Below, piece by piece: positions 1-5,139 of a DNA stretch of 5,139 nt. The DNA lies in contig JACQVM010000235.1 of NCBI GenBank assembly GCA_016209785.1, forward strand, positions 1 through 5,139, read 5' to 3'. Position 1 is the first letter of the stretch. The number at the start of each line of letters is the position of its first letter. The stretch comes from Candidatus Melainabacteria bacterium (lineage in GTDB: Bacteria; Cyanobacteriota; Vampirovibrionia; Obscuribacterales; Obscuribacteraceae). The notes beneath the pieces are model-generated. The model did no database searches. It was not told where the DNA came from and was given only the letters and a program-made list of their open reading frames with translations. The position numbers were made by a program, and so were the translations under genes.

Positions 1-3
1 ATT

Positions 4-91
4 CGGAGAGGGAGGGATTCGAACCCTCGCTGCGCTTGTGACGCAGACAGTCTTTCCAGGACTGCACGATAGACCACTCTGACACCTCTCC
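4..91 (-). tRNA. tRNA-Ser (anticodon GGA)
   Basis: Read on the minus strand, this is a complete class II tRNA. The seven-base acceptor arms GGAGAGG and CCTCTCC pair fully. The anticodon stem CAGTC/GACTG encloses the loop CTGGAAA with anticodon GGA (plus positions 55-57), which reads the serine codons UCC and UCU. A long variable arm with the CTGCG/CGCAG stem, typical of serine tRNAs, follows. The T stem GAGGG/CCCTC holds the loop TTCGAAT, and the discriminator base is G. The CCA tail is not encoded (the next bases are AAT), so it must be added by tRNA nucleotidyltransferase. The gene lies downstream of tpiA on the same strand, with its own candidate promoter in the 60-bp gap. Confidence 0.97.
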
Positions 92-106
92 AAGCAACAG
101 GAGGAC

Positions 107-112
107 ATTATA
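107..112 (-). promoter_or_regulatory. candidate -10 box for tRNA-Ser
   Basis: On the minus strand this is a perfect TATAAT, centred about 18 bases upstream of the mature tRNA 5' end. That places a transcription start a few bases before the tRNA. No good -35 hexamer is seen at 16-18 bp spacing, so the call rests on the -10 match and its position. Read-through from tpiA is also possible. Confidence 0.45.
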
Positions 113-151
113 TGTTAAACCCTGGACTAAATGCTGGGCAGTTGGCATCAC

Positions 152-958
152 CTACGTCTTAGGGACAGTAAGACAAACCTTCTTGCAACCTGCTTGAATA
201 AGGGGAACAAACTCTTCTGCCTTAAGGCTTGCACCACCAACTAGAGCTCCATCAATGTCGCTCTGTGCCAACTGCTCCTCAATAGTGGCTGCTTTTACAC
301 TACCGCCATAAAGTATAGGTACAGCCTCAGCAAAGTCTTTTTTGTGATAGAGATTGTTGATGGTTCCGCGAATAAGCTGAGCCACACGATTAGCTTCGAC
401 TGGCTCACACACGGCTCCAGTACCAATTGCCCACACAGGCTCATAGGCAATTATGAGCGAGCTAAGTTCTGTTGCGCTAACATCACTTAATGCTGCAGCT
501 ACCTGGCGACTTACAACAGCATCGGTCAGACCAGCCTCTCTTTCATCAACCGTTTCACCGACACACACAATAGGCACAAGGTGGTGCTTCAATGAGGCCT
601 TCAGCTTTAAATTTACACTGGCGTTGGTTTCACCAAAATACTGTCGACGCTCAGAATGCCCTAAAATAACGTACTTCACGCCAAGGTGCGTGAGCATTGG
701 TGCTGATATCTCACCAGTATACGCACCTGCGTCATGGTAATCGATATTCTGAGCACCAACCTCAATGCCTCTTGCCTGCACAAGCTGGACTACTGTCTCC
801 AAGGCTGTAAACGGTGGGCACAGAACAACGCAAGGTAAATTGCCTAGTTCCGCAATAGCCGCTAAGATTGAGTTAACAAGCTCCTCAGCTTCTGATTTTG
901 TTTTGTACATTTTCCAGTTGCCAGCTATTATCACTGGGCGCACACTAGGCACCAACAT
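152..958 (-). CDS. tpiA: triosephosphate isomerase
   Basis: This cytosolic TIM-barrel enzyme interconverts dihydroxyacetone phosphate and glyceraldehyde 3-phosphate in glycolysis and gluconeogenesis. At 268 residues it is a little longer than the usual ~250. The signatures are all present: GNWKM with catalytic Lys16, ILGHSERR with His101, AYEPVWAIGTG with catalytic Glu173 and mobile loop 6 (about 177-181), phosphate-binding YGGSVK at 217-222, and GALVGGASL at 237-245. The start is uncertain. The SD-like GGGAGGTGG leaves only three bases between GGAGG and the ATG at 958, while TTG (codon 2), GTG (codon 3) and GTG (codon 6) are in frame. The conserved part begins near RPVIIAGNWKM, so the true product may lack 1-5 of these residues. 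It is divergent from the TPR gene and codirectional with the tRNA. Confidence 0.98.
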   Translation of the reverse strand: MLVPSVRPVIIAGNWKMYKTKSEAEELVNSILAAIAELGNLPCVVLCPPFTALETVVQLVQARGIEVGAQNIDYHDAGAYTGEISAPMLTHLGVKYVILGHSERRQYFGETNASVNLKLKASLKHHLVPIVCVGETVDEREAGLTDAVVSRQVAAALSDVSATELSSLIIAYEPVWAIGTGAVCEPVEANRVAQLIRGTINNLYHKKDFAEAVPILYGGSVKAATIEEQLAQSDIDGALVGGASLKAEEFVPLIQAGCKKVCLTVPKT

Positions 959-986
959 CCACCTCCCAACTGTCTTTCATACCAAG

Positions 987-1016
987 TTAAGGTTAAGGCA
1001 AATTTTAGTCTATTAA
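987..1016 (+). promoter_or_regulatory. weak candidate promoter for the TPR-cobS operon
   Basis: TTAAGG (987-992) and TATTAA (1011-1016) are spaced 18 bp and overlap the candidate tpiA promoter on the opposite strand. TTAAGG is directly repeated at 993-998, which could be a regulator half-site or chance. Both hexamers are mediocre matches to the consensus, so this only marks where the promoter of the downstream operon may lie. Confidence 0.22.
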
Positions 1017-1031
1017 GACAACTCGTGACAG
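1002..1031 (-). promoter_or_regulatory. candidate tpiA promoter
   Basis: On the minus strand, CTGTCA (plus 1026-1031, 4 of 6 to TTGACA) is followed after 18 bp by TAAAAT (plus 1002-1007, 5 of 6 to TATAAT). The pair lies about 45 bases upstream of the tpiA start in a divergent intergenic region. The call is by consensus similarity only. Confidence 0.33.
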
Positions 1032-1049
1032 GATATCCACAAGAAAATC

Positions 1050-2426
1050 TTGCTCACTCTCCCAAGAGTTGGTAACCAGCTCCTTAGTCTAGAATTACCT
1101 CAGCAAGGGCAGTTTTCAAGCACCCCGGGAACATCACAAGACAAACCAAGGCAGCTTCTGGATAACAAGAGGGTACATAAACTTATGGCCTGCAATGAGA
1201 ACGAAGCTGCTTTAACGTGCTTGAAAGAACGTTGGCTCAAGAATCCTGAAGACACCCAGGCCATAAGACATTTCCTGGAGCTTCTCCAGGCATCAGGCAA
1301 GAAAGGGCTAGCAGTCCATATTCATCGAATATGTCAAGACCCTCAGTCCTTCTATAAAAATCCTCAGACATTAGCTGAAGTTGGTTTCCAACTTATAGAC
1401 AATCGTCACTACGATATAGCGGCAATGTTGCTTAAGCAGTGCCTGAGCCTTGTGCCAGATGAGCCCTTCGTCAACTATGAACTTGGCTTTGCGCTCATGC
1501 TACTGAGAAAGGTTCAAGAGGCAATTCCTTACTTTGAGTATGCTCTTGTCAAAGTGGATGACTTTGACACCAGACTAAATCTGGCTGCTTGCTACATATC
1601 AACAAGACAGGTTAACAAAGCACAAGAAATGATTAATAGCATGTCTGCTTTTACCTTAACTGCCCAAGAAGCATCTGAACTAACCCATCAGCGGATGGTA
1701 CTCAGGCGACTGGCTGAGCTTACGTCGAAGGGCCGGCTTGGTGCTCGCGACTGGCAATATGTCCAGTATGGCAGTTTATTGGTGCGTCCATTGTCAAAAC
1801 AATTTGCTACAGACGCAAGTTTATGGAGTGAAACTTATTTTGATATAGGCACAACGTTGCTTACCTTAAGAGGAATTCTAGATGGTCTAGGTGAAACCTT
1901 TGAGCTAGTTGAGTTTTTAGACAGCCCGTCAGAACCACTAGCAACAGCTCTAGCAGACGTTCTGGGAACAGAGTGCGAACCATATGATCGTAAGGTTCGG
2001 CACACGCCCACACTTTTAGTAACCACCTGGGCAGGCAATCTCATTAAGATTTACAAGGACTTAACTGCCCACACCCTGGAGCGTAGCCTCTTTGCCTATG
2101 GTCTTTCGTCAGAGAGCTCATTGCCCATCACCCCAGATATTGTTGGGGTTCTTCAACCTGCATGCATCATGCCGTGGGAAGCAGGCTCTTCAACCGATTC
2201 CTTCCCCGCAGCCCGAGAAGCAAAAACAGACACTTACAGGGATGCTGCAGACAAAATAATGAGCAAGATGCACCTAATGAAAGCAGATCCAGAAATAATA
2301 AAGAACGTTCAAGAGGCTGTAAGCTATTACACCTTAAAACGAGAGCGTCTTGTTCTGGGTAACCAAGGAGTTTATCCGCAACGGCCCCAATATAGAGCTG
2401 AGGTACCTCTAAATGAATCCTCTTAA
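1050..2426 (+). CDS. TPR-repeat protein with unrecognised C-terminal domain
   Basis: I do not recognise a named family for this 458-residue soluble protein. There is no signal peptide or membrane segment. The N-terminal half is helical, with TPR-like units at about 104-137, 138-170 and 171-201; the clearest contains YELGFALMLLRKVQEAIPYFEYAL. A degenerate helical pair precedes them at 47-95. Residues about 215-458 form a separate, mixed region with no motif I can assign (for example TLLVTTWAGNL at 321-331). TPR segments usually bind partner proteins, so an adaptor or regulatory role is inference. The start is uncertain: the longest frame begins with TTG at 1050 without a close SD, and the first ATG is at 1185 (residue 46). 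Residues 1-45 look unstructured. The stop overlaps cobS by 14 bp, implying coexpression with a cobalamin enzyme, though no functional link is evident from the protein itself. Confidence 0.85.
   Translation: MLTLPRVGNQLLSLELPQQGQFSSTPGTSQDKPRQLLDNKRVHKLMACNENEAALTCLKERWLKNPEDTQAIRHFLELLQASGKKGLAVHIHRICQDPQSFYKNPQTLAEVGFQLIDNRHYDIAAMLLKQCLSLVPDEPFVNYELGFALMLLRKVQEAIPYFEYALVKVDDFDTRLNLAACYISTRQVNKAQEMINSMSAFTLTAQEASELTHQRMVLRRLAELTSKGRLGARDWQYVQYGSLLVRPLSKQFATDASLWSETYFDIGTTLLTLRGILDGLGETFELVEFLDSPSEPLATALADVLGTECEPYDRKVRHTPTLLVTTWAGNLIKIYKDLTAHTLERSLFAYGLSSESSLPITPDIVGVLQPACIMPWEAGSSTDSFPAAREAKTDTYRDAADKIMSKMHLMKADPEIIKNVQEAVSYYTLKRERLVLGNQGVYPQRPQYRAEVPLNESS
2400..2403 (+). promoter_or_regulatory. 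ribosome-binding site of cobS inside the TPR gene
   Basis: GAGG lies nine bases before the cobS ATG at 2413, within the last codons of the upstream gene. It supports ATG 2413 as the start. With the overlapping stop at 2424-2426, it suggests reinitiation or coupling of translation. Confidence 0.5.
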
Positions 2427-3177
2427 GAGATTTGCATTGGCCATCTCTTATGTCACCTGCCTGCCCCTGTTGAGAGACCCTGACGGGCAACTTCTCCCAG
2501 GTCTGGCCAAATACTTGCCGGCAGTTGGGATTCTCCTGGGGTGCCTAATGGCAGGTTTAGCAATTGCCCTTAAGGCAATTTGTTCTGATAGTTTAGTTGT
2601 CGGTGTCATTCTTACCTTAAGCTGGCTCATCATAACCGGCGGCATTCACTTTGATGGCTTAATGGATACCGCTGATGGTGTCTTCTCCCACCGTGAAAGA
2701 AGCCGTATGCTGGAAATCATGGCTGACAGCCGGGTTGGTAATTTTGGTGTCATGGTAGGCTTTGGCATTATATCTACCAAGATTGCTTGTCTGGCAAGCC
2801 TCAACTCCAACATACTCTGGCTCACTCTCCTGGTTGTTCCTTCGTGGGCACGTTGGTGCGAAACTTTTACTATTGGCGCCTTCCCGTATTTACGCGAGCA
2901 AGGGTTGGGTAAAGTTTGGCATGACACCATAGGGTGGCCAAGTGATCTCATTGTATCCGCCATACCACCCATACTACTTACCATTATCTTGTCGGCCTCC
3001 GGAAATTTACTGTCCTTATTGATAGCACTAGCTACAATCCTGTCAGGCTTAGCTTGTGCTTTTTGGCTTAAGAGTATTCTCTGGGGGCATACAGGTGATA
3101 CCTATGGGGCCACAGTTGAGTTAGCAGAGACTGGAGCACTTTTAGCAACAGCGCTGCTTGTTCACTTACCTCACTGA
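2413..3177 (+). CDS. cobS: adenosylcobinamide-GDP ribazoletransferase (cobalamin synthase)
   Basis: This integral membrane enzyme joins adenosylcobinamide-GDP to alpha-ribazole (or its phosphate), the final nucleotide-loop step of cobalamin assembly. Its 254 residues match the family length (about 250). The hallmark segment HFDGLMDTADG at 79-89 is followed by SHRERSRMLEIMADSRVGNFGV at about 92-113, carrying the conserved acidic residues expected to bind metal and substrate. A second conserved stretch, GHTGDTYGATVE, lies at 225-236. Hydrophobic membrane segments are visible at about 35-55, 60-76, 112-142, 178-197, 199-219 and 237-252. ATG 2413 gives the canonical N-terminus and overlaps the TPR gene by 14 bp. 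No cobU, cobT or cobC is present in the window, so partner genes must be elsewhere, or the cell may salvage cobinamide. Confidence 0.97.
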   Translation: MNPLKRFALAISYVTCLPLLRDPDGQLLPGLAKYLPAVGILLGCLMAGLAIALKAICSDSLVVGVILTLSWLIITGGIHFDGLMDTADGVFSHRERSRMLEIMADSRVGNFGVMVGFGIISTKIACLASLNSNILWLTLLVVPSWARWCETFTIGAFPYLREQGLGKVWHDTIGWPSDLIVSAIPPILLTIILSASGNLLSLLIALATILSGLACAFWLKSILWGHTGDTYGATVELAETGALLATALLVHLPH

Positions 3178-3187
3178 CACAAGTAAC

Positions 3188-4219
3188 CTAAAAGCCGCTC
3201 ACTGGTGCCCCTGGCGTTGGCGATCCCGTCTCCTGGGAGCCCCCCTCGAATCGCTTACCACCACCTTCCAAAGCCCTTTCAGCTTCTGCTTGCTGTCGAG
3301 CTAGATCTTGTTGAATGCCTTCCTGCCAGCCCTGCAATTGTCTCTGGTATTCCCCACGATCATGCTTAATTTGCTCAATAACCTTTAACTTCTTAGCTCG
3401 ATATTCTGCAACCTTGAAAATCTCTGTTTCTCGGTTACGTCTTGCACCCTCACTGATTTCAGCAAACTCATCAATAGTAGAGCCTTTATCAAGGGCTTTC
3501 TTCAACAAGTACCGATTTAAATCAGACATTCCTATAGGCTCAATCTTGGTTAAGAGTACACACAAGTAATGTGCATTATCCTCATCGTCTATCAAGTCCT
3601 TCAAAACTTTACGAACAAGGTCGTCCATGCCCAAAGCCTTCACCTCTTTAGCAAACTTAAGAGCCTCAGGCACTGTCTTTATTCCTGTGTAGGCTCTTTC
3701 CATTGCCAAGTGTGCTACATCATTCAGTGCAACCTCTTGAGCCTTTCTAGCCAGATCATATAGGTCACTAAGATTAGTGGCATTTTGAATCAATGCATTA
3801 ATTGCTTGTCTCGTAATCTCAAAAAACTGATACTGCCGTGACTTAAGAGCTACCTCAATAAAATCCTGTCGTGTAGAGCAAAGCGACAAAGCCTTGCCCA
3901 TACATTGGCGCCGCACTTCCATCATTGGGGTGGCAAACTCGCCGGTAAGAGAAGCAATGGCAAGACACTTAGGCACATCATTTGCAGAATCCAAAACTGC
4001 AAGCACAAGTGGTTGAGCCTTGTCAAACCTACCAGATCTCATATAGCGATGGGCCTTTTCTAACTGAATCTGTGACTCCACTGCCAAAGGTGAATTAGGC
4101 CAGGGCTGCCGAGCATAAGCTGTGAGTGATACTAAATTCAGTATTATGACCAAGGAAATCCACAACCAACACTTCGTTAAGAGCTTGAGCAACAAAACAT
4201 TCTGGTGGTGCAAGCACAT
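3188..4219 (-). CDS. exported helical-repeat (TPR-like) protein with coiled coil
   Basis: This is a 343-residue protein of unknown specific role. A Lys-containing n-region and a long hydrophobic core at about 17-33 end in TAYA, giving a likely signal peptidase I cut after Ala36 and placing the protein outside the inner membrane (an uncleaved anchor is the alternative). A TPR-like segment, HRYMRSGRFDKAQPLVLAVL, lies at 57-76. From about 117 to 281, five helical-hairpin units recur at exactly 33 residues (starting near 117, 150, 183, 216 and 249). A charged Gln/Glu-rich coiled coil follows at about 265-318, then a Gly/Ser/Pro-rich flexible tail. The start is ATG 4219, with AAGGGG ten bases upstream, a slightly long spacing. 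Its stop is 10 bp from the convergent cobS stop. It lies 52 bp downstream of the stop of the gene ending at 4272, so it may be cotranscribed with it. Scaffold or envelope-binding function is inference. Confidence 0.88.
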   Translation of the reverse strand: MCLHHQNVLLLKLLTKCWLWISLVIILNLVSLTAYARQPWPNSPLAVESQIQLEKAHRYMRSGRFDKAQPLVLAVLDSANDVPKCLAIASLTGEFATPMMEVRRQCMGKALSLCSTRQDFIEVALKSRQYQFFEITRQAINALIQNATNLSDLYDLARKAQEVALNDVAHLAMERAYTGIKTVPEALKFAKEVKALGMDDLVRKVLKDLIDDEDNAHYLCVLLTKIEPIGMSDLNRYLLKKALDKGSTIDEFAEISEGARRNRETEIFKVAEYRAKKLKVIEQIKHDRGEYQRQLQGWQEGIQQDLARQQAEAERALEGGGKRFEGGSQETGSPTPGAPVSGF

Positions 4220-4243
4220 ATCAACAATACCCCTTTGAAGATT

Positions 4244-4270
4244 ATTCTACAGAAGGCATCCACTGGTCTA
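4244..4270 (-). promoter_or_regulatory. weak candidate promoter for the exported repeat protein
   Basis: In the 52-bp gap upstream of ATG 4219, minus-strand TAGACC (plus 4265-4270) and TAGAAT (plus 4244-4249, 5 of 6 to TATAAT) are separated by 15 bp, shorter than ideal. It could allow independent expression, but cotranscription with the upstream gene is equally plausible. Confidence 0.22.
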
Positions 4271-4271
4271 A

Positions 4272-5102
4272 CTAAAACCTAAACATGAGCGTAGCAAGTT
4301 CGTTGGGAGTCATGGTCAGCTCAAACTGAGAACCGTCAGAAAGAATTACTAAACCTTCGGAAGATCTTTGTGCTTCACTGAGCAAACACCTCTCAATGCT
4401 CTGCCAAGGAAACTCGGTTGAAACACAAACCACCTGGACAGAAGAAGTTAAATTTAAAAGTCTCAGGAAAACCTCCTCACCTTCCTTGCTACAGTATAAA
4501 GCGCTAATGCGCACAGATGGATTGTCCATTCTTATAAGACAATGCGAGCTTTTCTCGGTAGATCGGAAAGCCAGCGCTGCCCACAAACAACCCTCAAACT
4601 GCTCGGCTAGCTGGTAAGCCTCAGCAATTGTTTTATCTGACAAAAGTTCAGACACATTAAGCCCTCCGTCGCCGCTTTCAGCGGCTCCTCCGGGCGTAAA
4701 GCTCGCTCGCTGCGACCGCACATGTCGCTCTTGCTCGCTCGATCTTTGTGATCCAATGTACCTCCGGGCAACAATTTGCTCGGCTGCAACCAGCTCACCG
4801 CGGCTGCCGCCTCGCTCGACTTCTGTCAGAGCAGATTTCAATGGCGCCCAACCATACCTGACATGATTTTTCCCCAAACATAATGCCCCGGGCGTATCAA
4901 TATGTGGCCCAGCACCACCGCCACGTGTCCTCAGACGTCCACGAGAAAGCTGAGAGACCGACCTTAAGACTGTAAGGCTGACATAAGAACCTATTGCACC
5001 GTACTCAGGCAATCCGGAATTAAGAAACAACTGTCTATTGGCTACAAAGAACCTTTGACAAGGAAACCGGCTAGGCTGTGCTTCGCAGCCTATGGGGACC
5101 AT
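4272..5102 (-). CDS. hypothetical protein; long frame, probably real only in its C-terminal 127 codons
   Basis: I recognise no family. The frame from ATG 5102 has 276 codons, and it also has no stop between 5102 and the window edge. Two parts differ sharply. Residues 1-149 are Arg/Gly/Ser-rich and include the translated repeats (for example RSSEQERHVRSQRASFTPGG), with local GC well above the neighbours. Residues 150-276 look like an ordinary globular alpha/beta protein with a helical start (SDKTIAEAYQLAEQF) and alternating strands (VFLRLLNL, VQVVCVSTEF, GLVILSDGSQFELTM). GTG 4655 (residue 150) is preceded by GGAGGG at six-base spacing, so a 127-residue product from 4655 to 4272 is a strong alternative. 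ATG 5102 has the identical SD and spacing. I favour the short form as the conserved gene. The long form would be a fusion through repetitive DNA or simply an accidental open frame. It lies upstream of the exported repeat protein, 52 bp away on the same strand. Confidence 0.5.
   Translation of the reverse strand: MVPIGCEAQPSRFPCQRFFVANRQLFLNSGLPEYGAIGSYVSLTVLRSVSQLSRGRLRTRGGGAGPHIDTPGALCLGKNHVRYGWAPLKSALTEVERGGSRGELVAAEQIVARRYIGSQRSSEQERHVRSQRASFTPGGAAESGDGGLNVSELLSDKTIAEAYQLAEQFEGCLWAALAFRSTEKSSHCLIRMDNPSVRISALYCSKEGEEVFLRLLNLTSSVQVVCVSTEFPWQSIERCLLSEAQRSSEGLVILSDGSQFELTMTPNELATLMFRF
4653..4667 (-). promoter_or_regulatory. ribosome-binding site and GTG start carried by the inner repeat copy
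   Basis: On the minus strand, GGAGGG (plus 4662-4667) is followed by the six bases CTTAAT and then GTG (4655-4653), which opens the 127-codon alternative of the downstream gene. The spacing is near ideal, and the SD belongs to the 37-bp repeat. The following codons read VSELLSDKTIAEAYQ, the point where the frame starts to look like normal protein. Confidence 0.5.
4656..4692 (-). repeat. 37-bp perfect repeat, inner copy
   Basis: This copy is identical over 37 bases to 5103-5139 in the same orientation. On the minus strand it runs CGGAGGA, then the hairpin GCCGCT-GAA-AGCGGC (plus 4671-4685), then GAC, GGAGGG and CTTAAT. Two purine-rich GGAGG blocks therefore flank a six-pair hairpin. The adjacent minus-strand triplet is a start codon. 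It resembles a REP-type palindromic element, but I cannot assign it to a described family. Confidence 0.93.
4687..4742. repeat. GC-rich repeat unit A
   Basis: On the plus strand this unit has the order CCTCCGGGC (4687-4695), GCTCGCTCG (4701-4709), CTGCGACC (4710-4717) and CTCGCTCGA (4734-4742). The same order of words, with the first and third at identical spacing, recurs in unit B at 4761-4819. It abuts and slightly overlaps the inner 37-bp repeat. GCGAC and GTCGC within it could pair around a seven-base loop. Confidence 0.55.
4761..4819. repeat. GC-rich repeat unit B, diverged copy of unit A
   Basis: CCTCCGGGC (4761-4769), GCTCG (4778-4782), CTGCAACC (4784-4791) and CTCGCTCGA (4811-4819) repeat the architecture of unit A, 74 bp downstream on the plus strand. 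Between the blocks the sequence has diverged, and it includes the self-complementary GCGGCTGCCGC (4800-4810). Decayed tandem duplication is the simplest reading. Confidence 0.5.
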
Positions 5103-5114
5103 ATTAAGCCCTCC
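5100..5114 (-). promoter_or_regulatory. ribosome-binding site and ATG start at the outer repeat copy
   Basis: GGAGGG (plus 5109-5114), CTTAAT, then ATG (5102-5100) on the minus strand. The arrangement is the same, to the base, as at the inner copy. It supports translation initiation at 5102 only if the following 149 codons are really coding, which is doubtful. Confidence 0.35.
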
Positions 5115-5139
5115 GTCGCCGCTTTCAGCGGCTCCTCCG
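5103..5139 (-). repeat. 37-bp perfect repeat, outer copy, cut by the window edge
   Basis: This is the second copy of the element at 4656-4692, with the hairpin at 5118-5132. It ends exactly at the last base of the window, so the true repeat may be longer. The offset between copies is 447 bp, a multiple of three, and both copies are read in the same frame as the peptide GGAAESGDGGLN if translated. Confidence 0.93.

Noticed and set aside
112..162. Plus-strand 16-codon frame starting ATG 112 behind a perfect AGGAGG at seven-base spacing
   Set aside because: It runs antisense to the end of tpiA and the tRNA leader, and the ATG overlaps the tRNA -10 box. The peptide is tiny and featureless, so the SD match is most likely chance.
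453..1016. Two plus-strand open frames of 95 and 83 codons across tpiA
   Set aside because: They are antisense to a complete, fully conserved triosephosphate isomerase gene and show no protein-like motifs.
959..1049. Riboswitch upstream of the cobS operon (for example a cobalamin riboswitch)
   Set aside because: The 91-bp leader is too short for the roughly 200-nt cobalamin aptamer, and I see no B12-box-like sequence.
2162..2984. Open frames of 65-112 codons in other frames over the TPR gene and cobS
   Set aside because: They are shadows of the two real genes; their compositions are unlike proteins and they have no supporting ribosome-binding sites.
4656..5139. CRISPR array
   Set aside because: There are only two copies of the 37-bp repeat, 447 bp apart, with no regular short spacers. 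The repeat is hairpin-bearing but placed before start codons, so it is not a CRISPR array.
4656..5139. Insertion sequence flanked by direct repeats
   Set aside because: The intervening 410 bp contains no transposase-like motif or terminal inverted repeats, and 37 bp is far too long for a target-site duplication.

Overview
The window looks like a bacterial chromosome of moderate GC (roughly 47% by eye). Four ordinary protein genes and one tRNA are followed by a compositionally distinct, repeat-bearing right end. The triosephosphate isomerase has a cyanobacterial-lineage flavour, the tRNA does not encode its CCA end, and there is a secreted helical-repeat protein. No HIP1 (GCGATCGC) sites were seen. 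A non-photosynthetic cyanobacterial relative (Vampirovibrionia/Melainabacteria, Obscuribacter-like) would fit, but this is only a weak inference because there is no rRNA or other firm marker.

Layout. Positions 4-91 (minus) hold tRNA-Ser(GGA), with a consensus -10 box just upstream. Positions 152-958 (minus) hold tpiA, complete and with all catalytic residues. A 91-bp divergent intergenic region (959-1049) carries weak promoter candidates for both directions and a tandem TTAAGG. Positions 1050-2426 (plus) hold a TPR protein with an unrecognised C-terminal half. It overlaps by 14 bp the gene for cobalamin synthase, cobS (2413-3177, plus), so the two are probably translationally coupled. Only 10 bp then separate cobS from the convergent gene at 3188-4219 (minus). 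That gene encodes an exported protein built of exact 33-residue helical repeats, with a coiled coil and a Gly/Pro/Ser tail.

Right end (4272-5139). A minus-strand reading frame ends at 4272 and stays open to the window edge. Its C-terminal 127 codons look like an ordinary protein of unknown function. The upstream 149 codons are Arg/Gly/Ser-rich and partly GC-rich (about 63% GC by hand count over 4661-4830), and they read like translated repetitive DNA. A perfect 37-bp repeat occurs at 4656-4692 and 5103-5139. It contains a hairpin and ends, on the minus strand, in GGAGGG-CTTAAT directly followed by a start codon both times (GTG at 4655, ATG at 5102). Next to the inner copy are two diverged units of about 57 bp spaced 74 bp apart. 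This repeat system, which places a ribosome-binding site in front of start codons, is the most unusual feature of the window.

Functionally, tpiA serves glycolysis/gluconeogenesis, and cobS performs the ring-joining last step of cobalamin assembly without other cob genes nearby. The TPR gene shares cobS's transcript. The two right-hand minus-strand genes may form a second unit. The hexamer CTTAAG occurs ten times, about sevenfold above a base-composition expectation.
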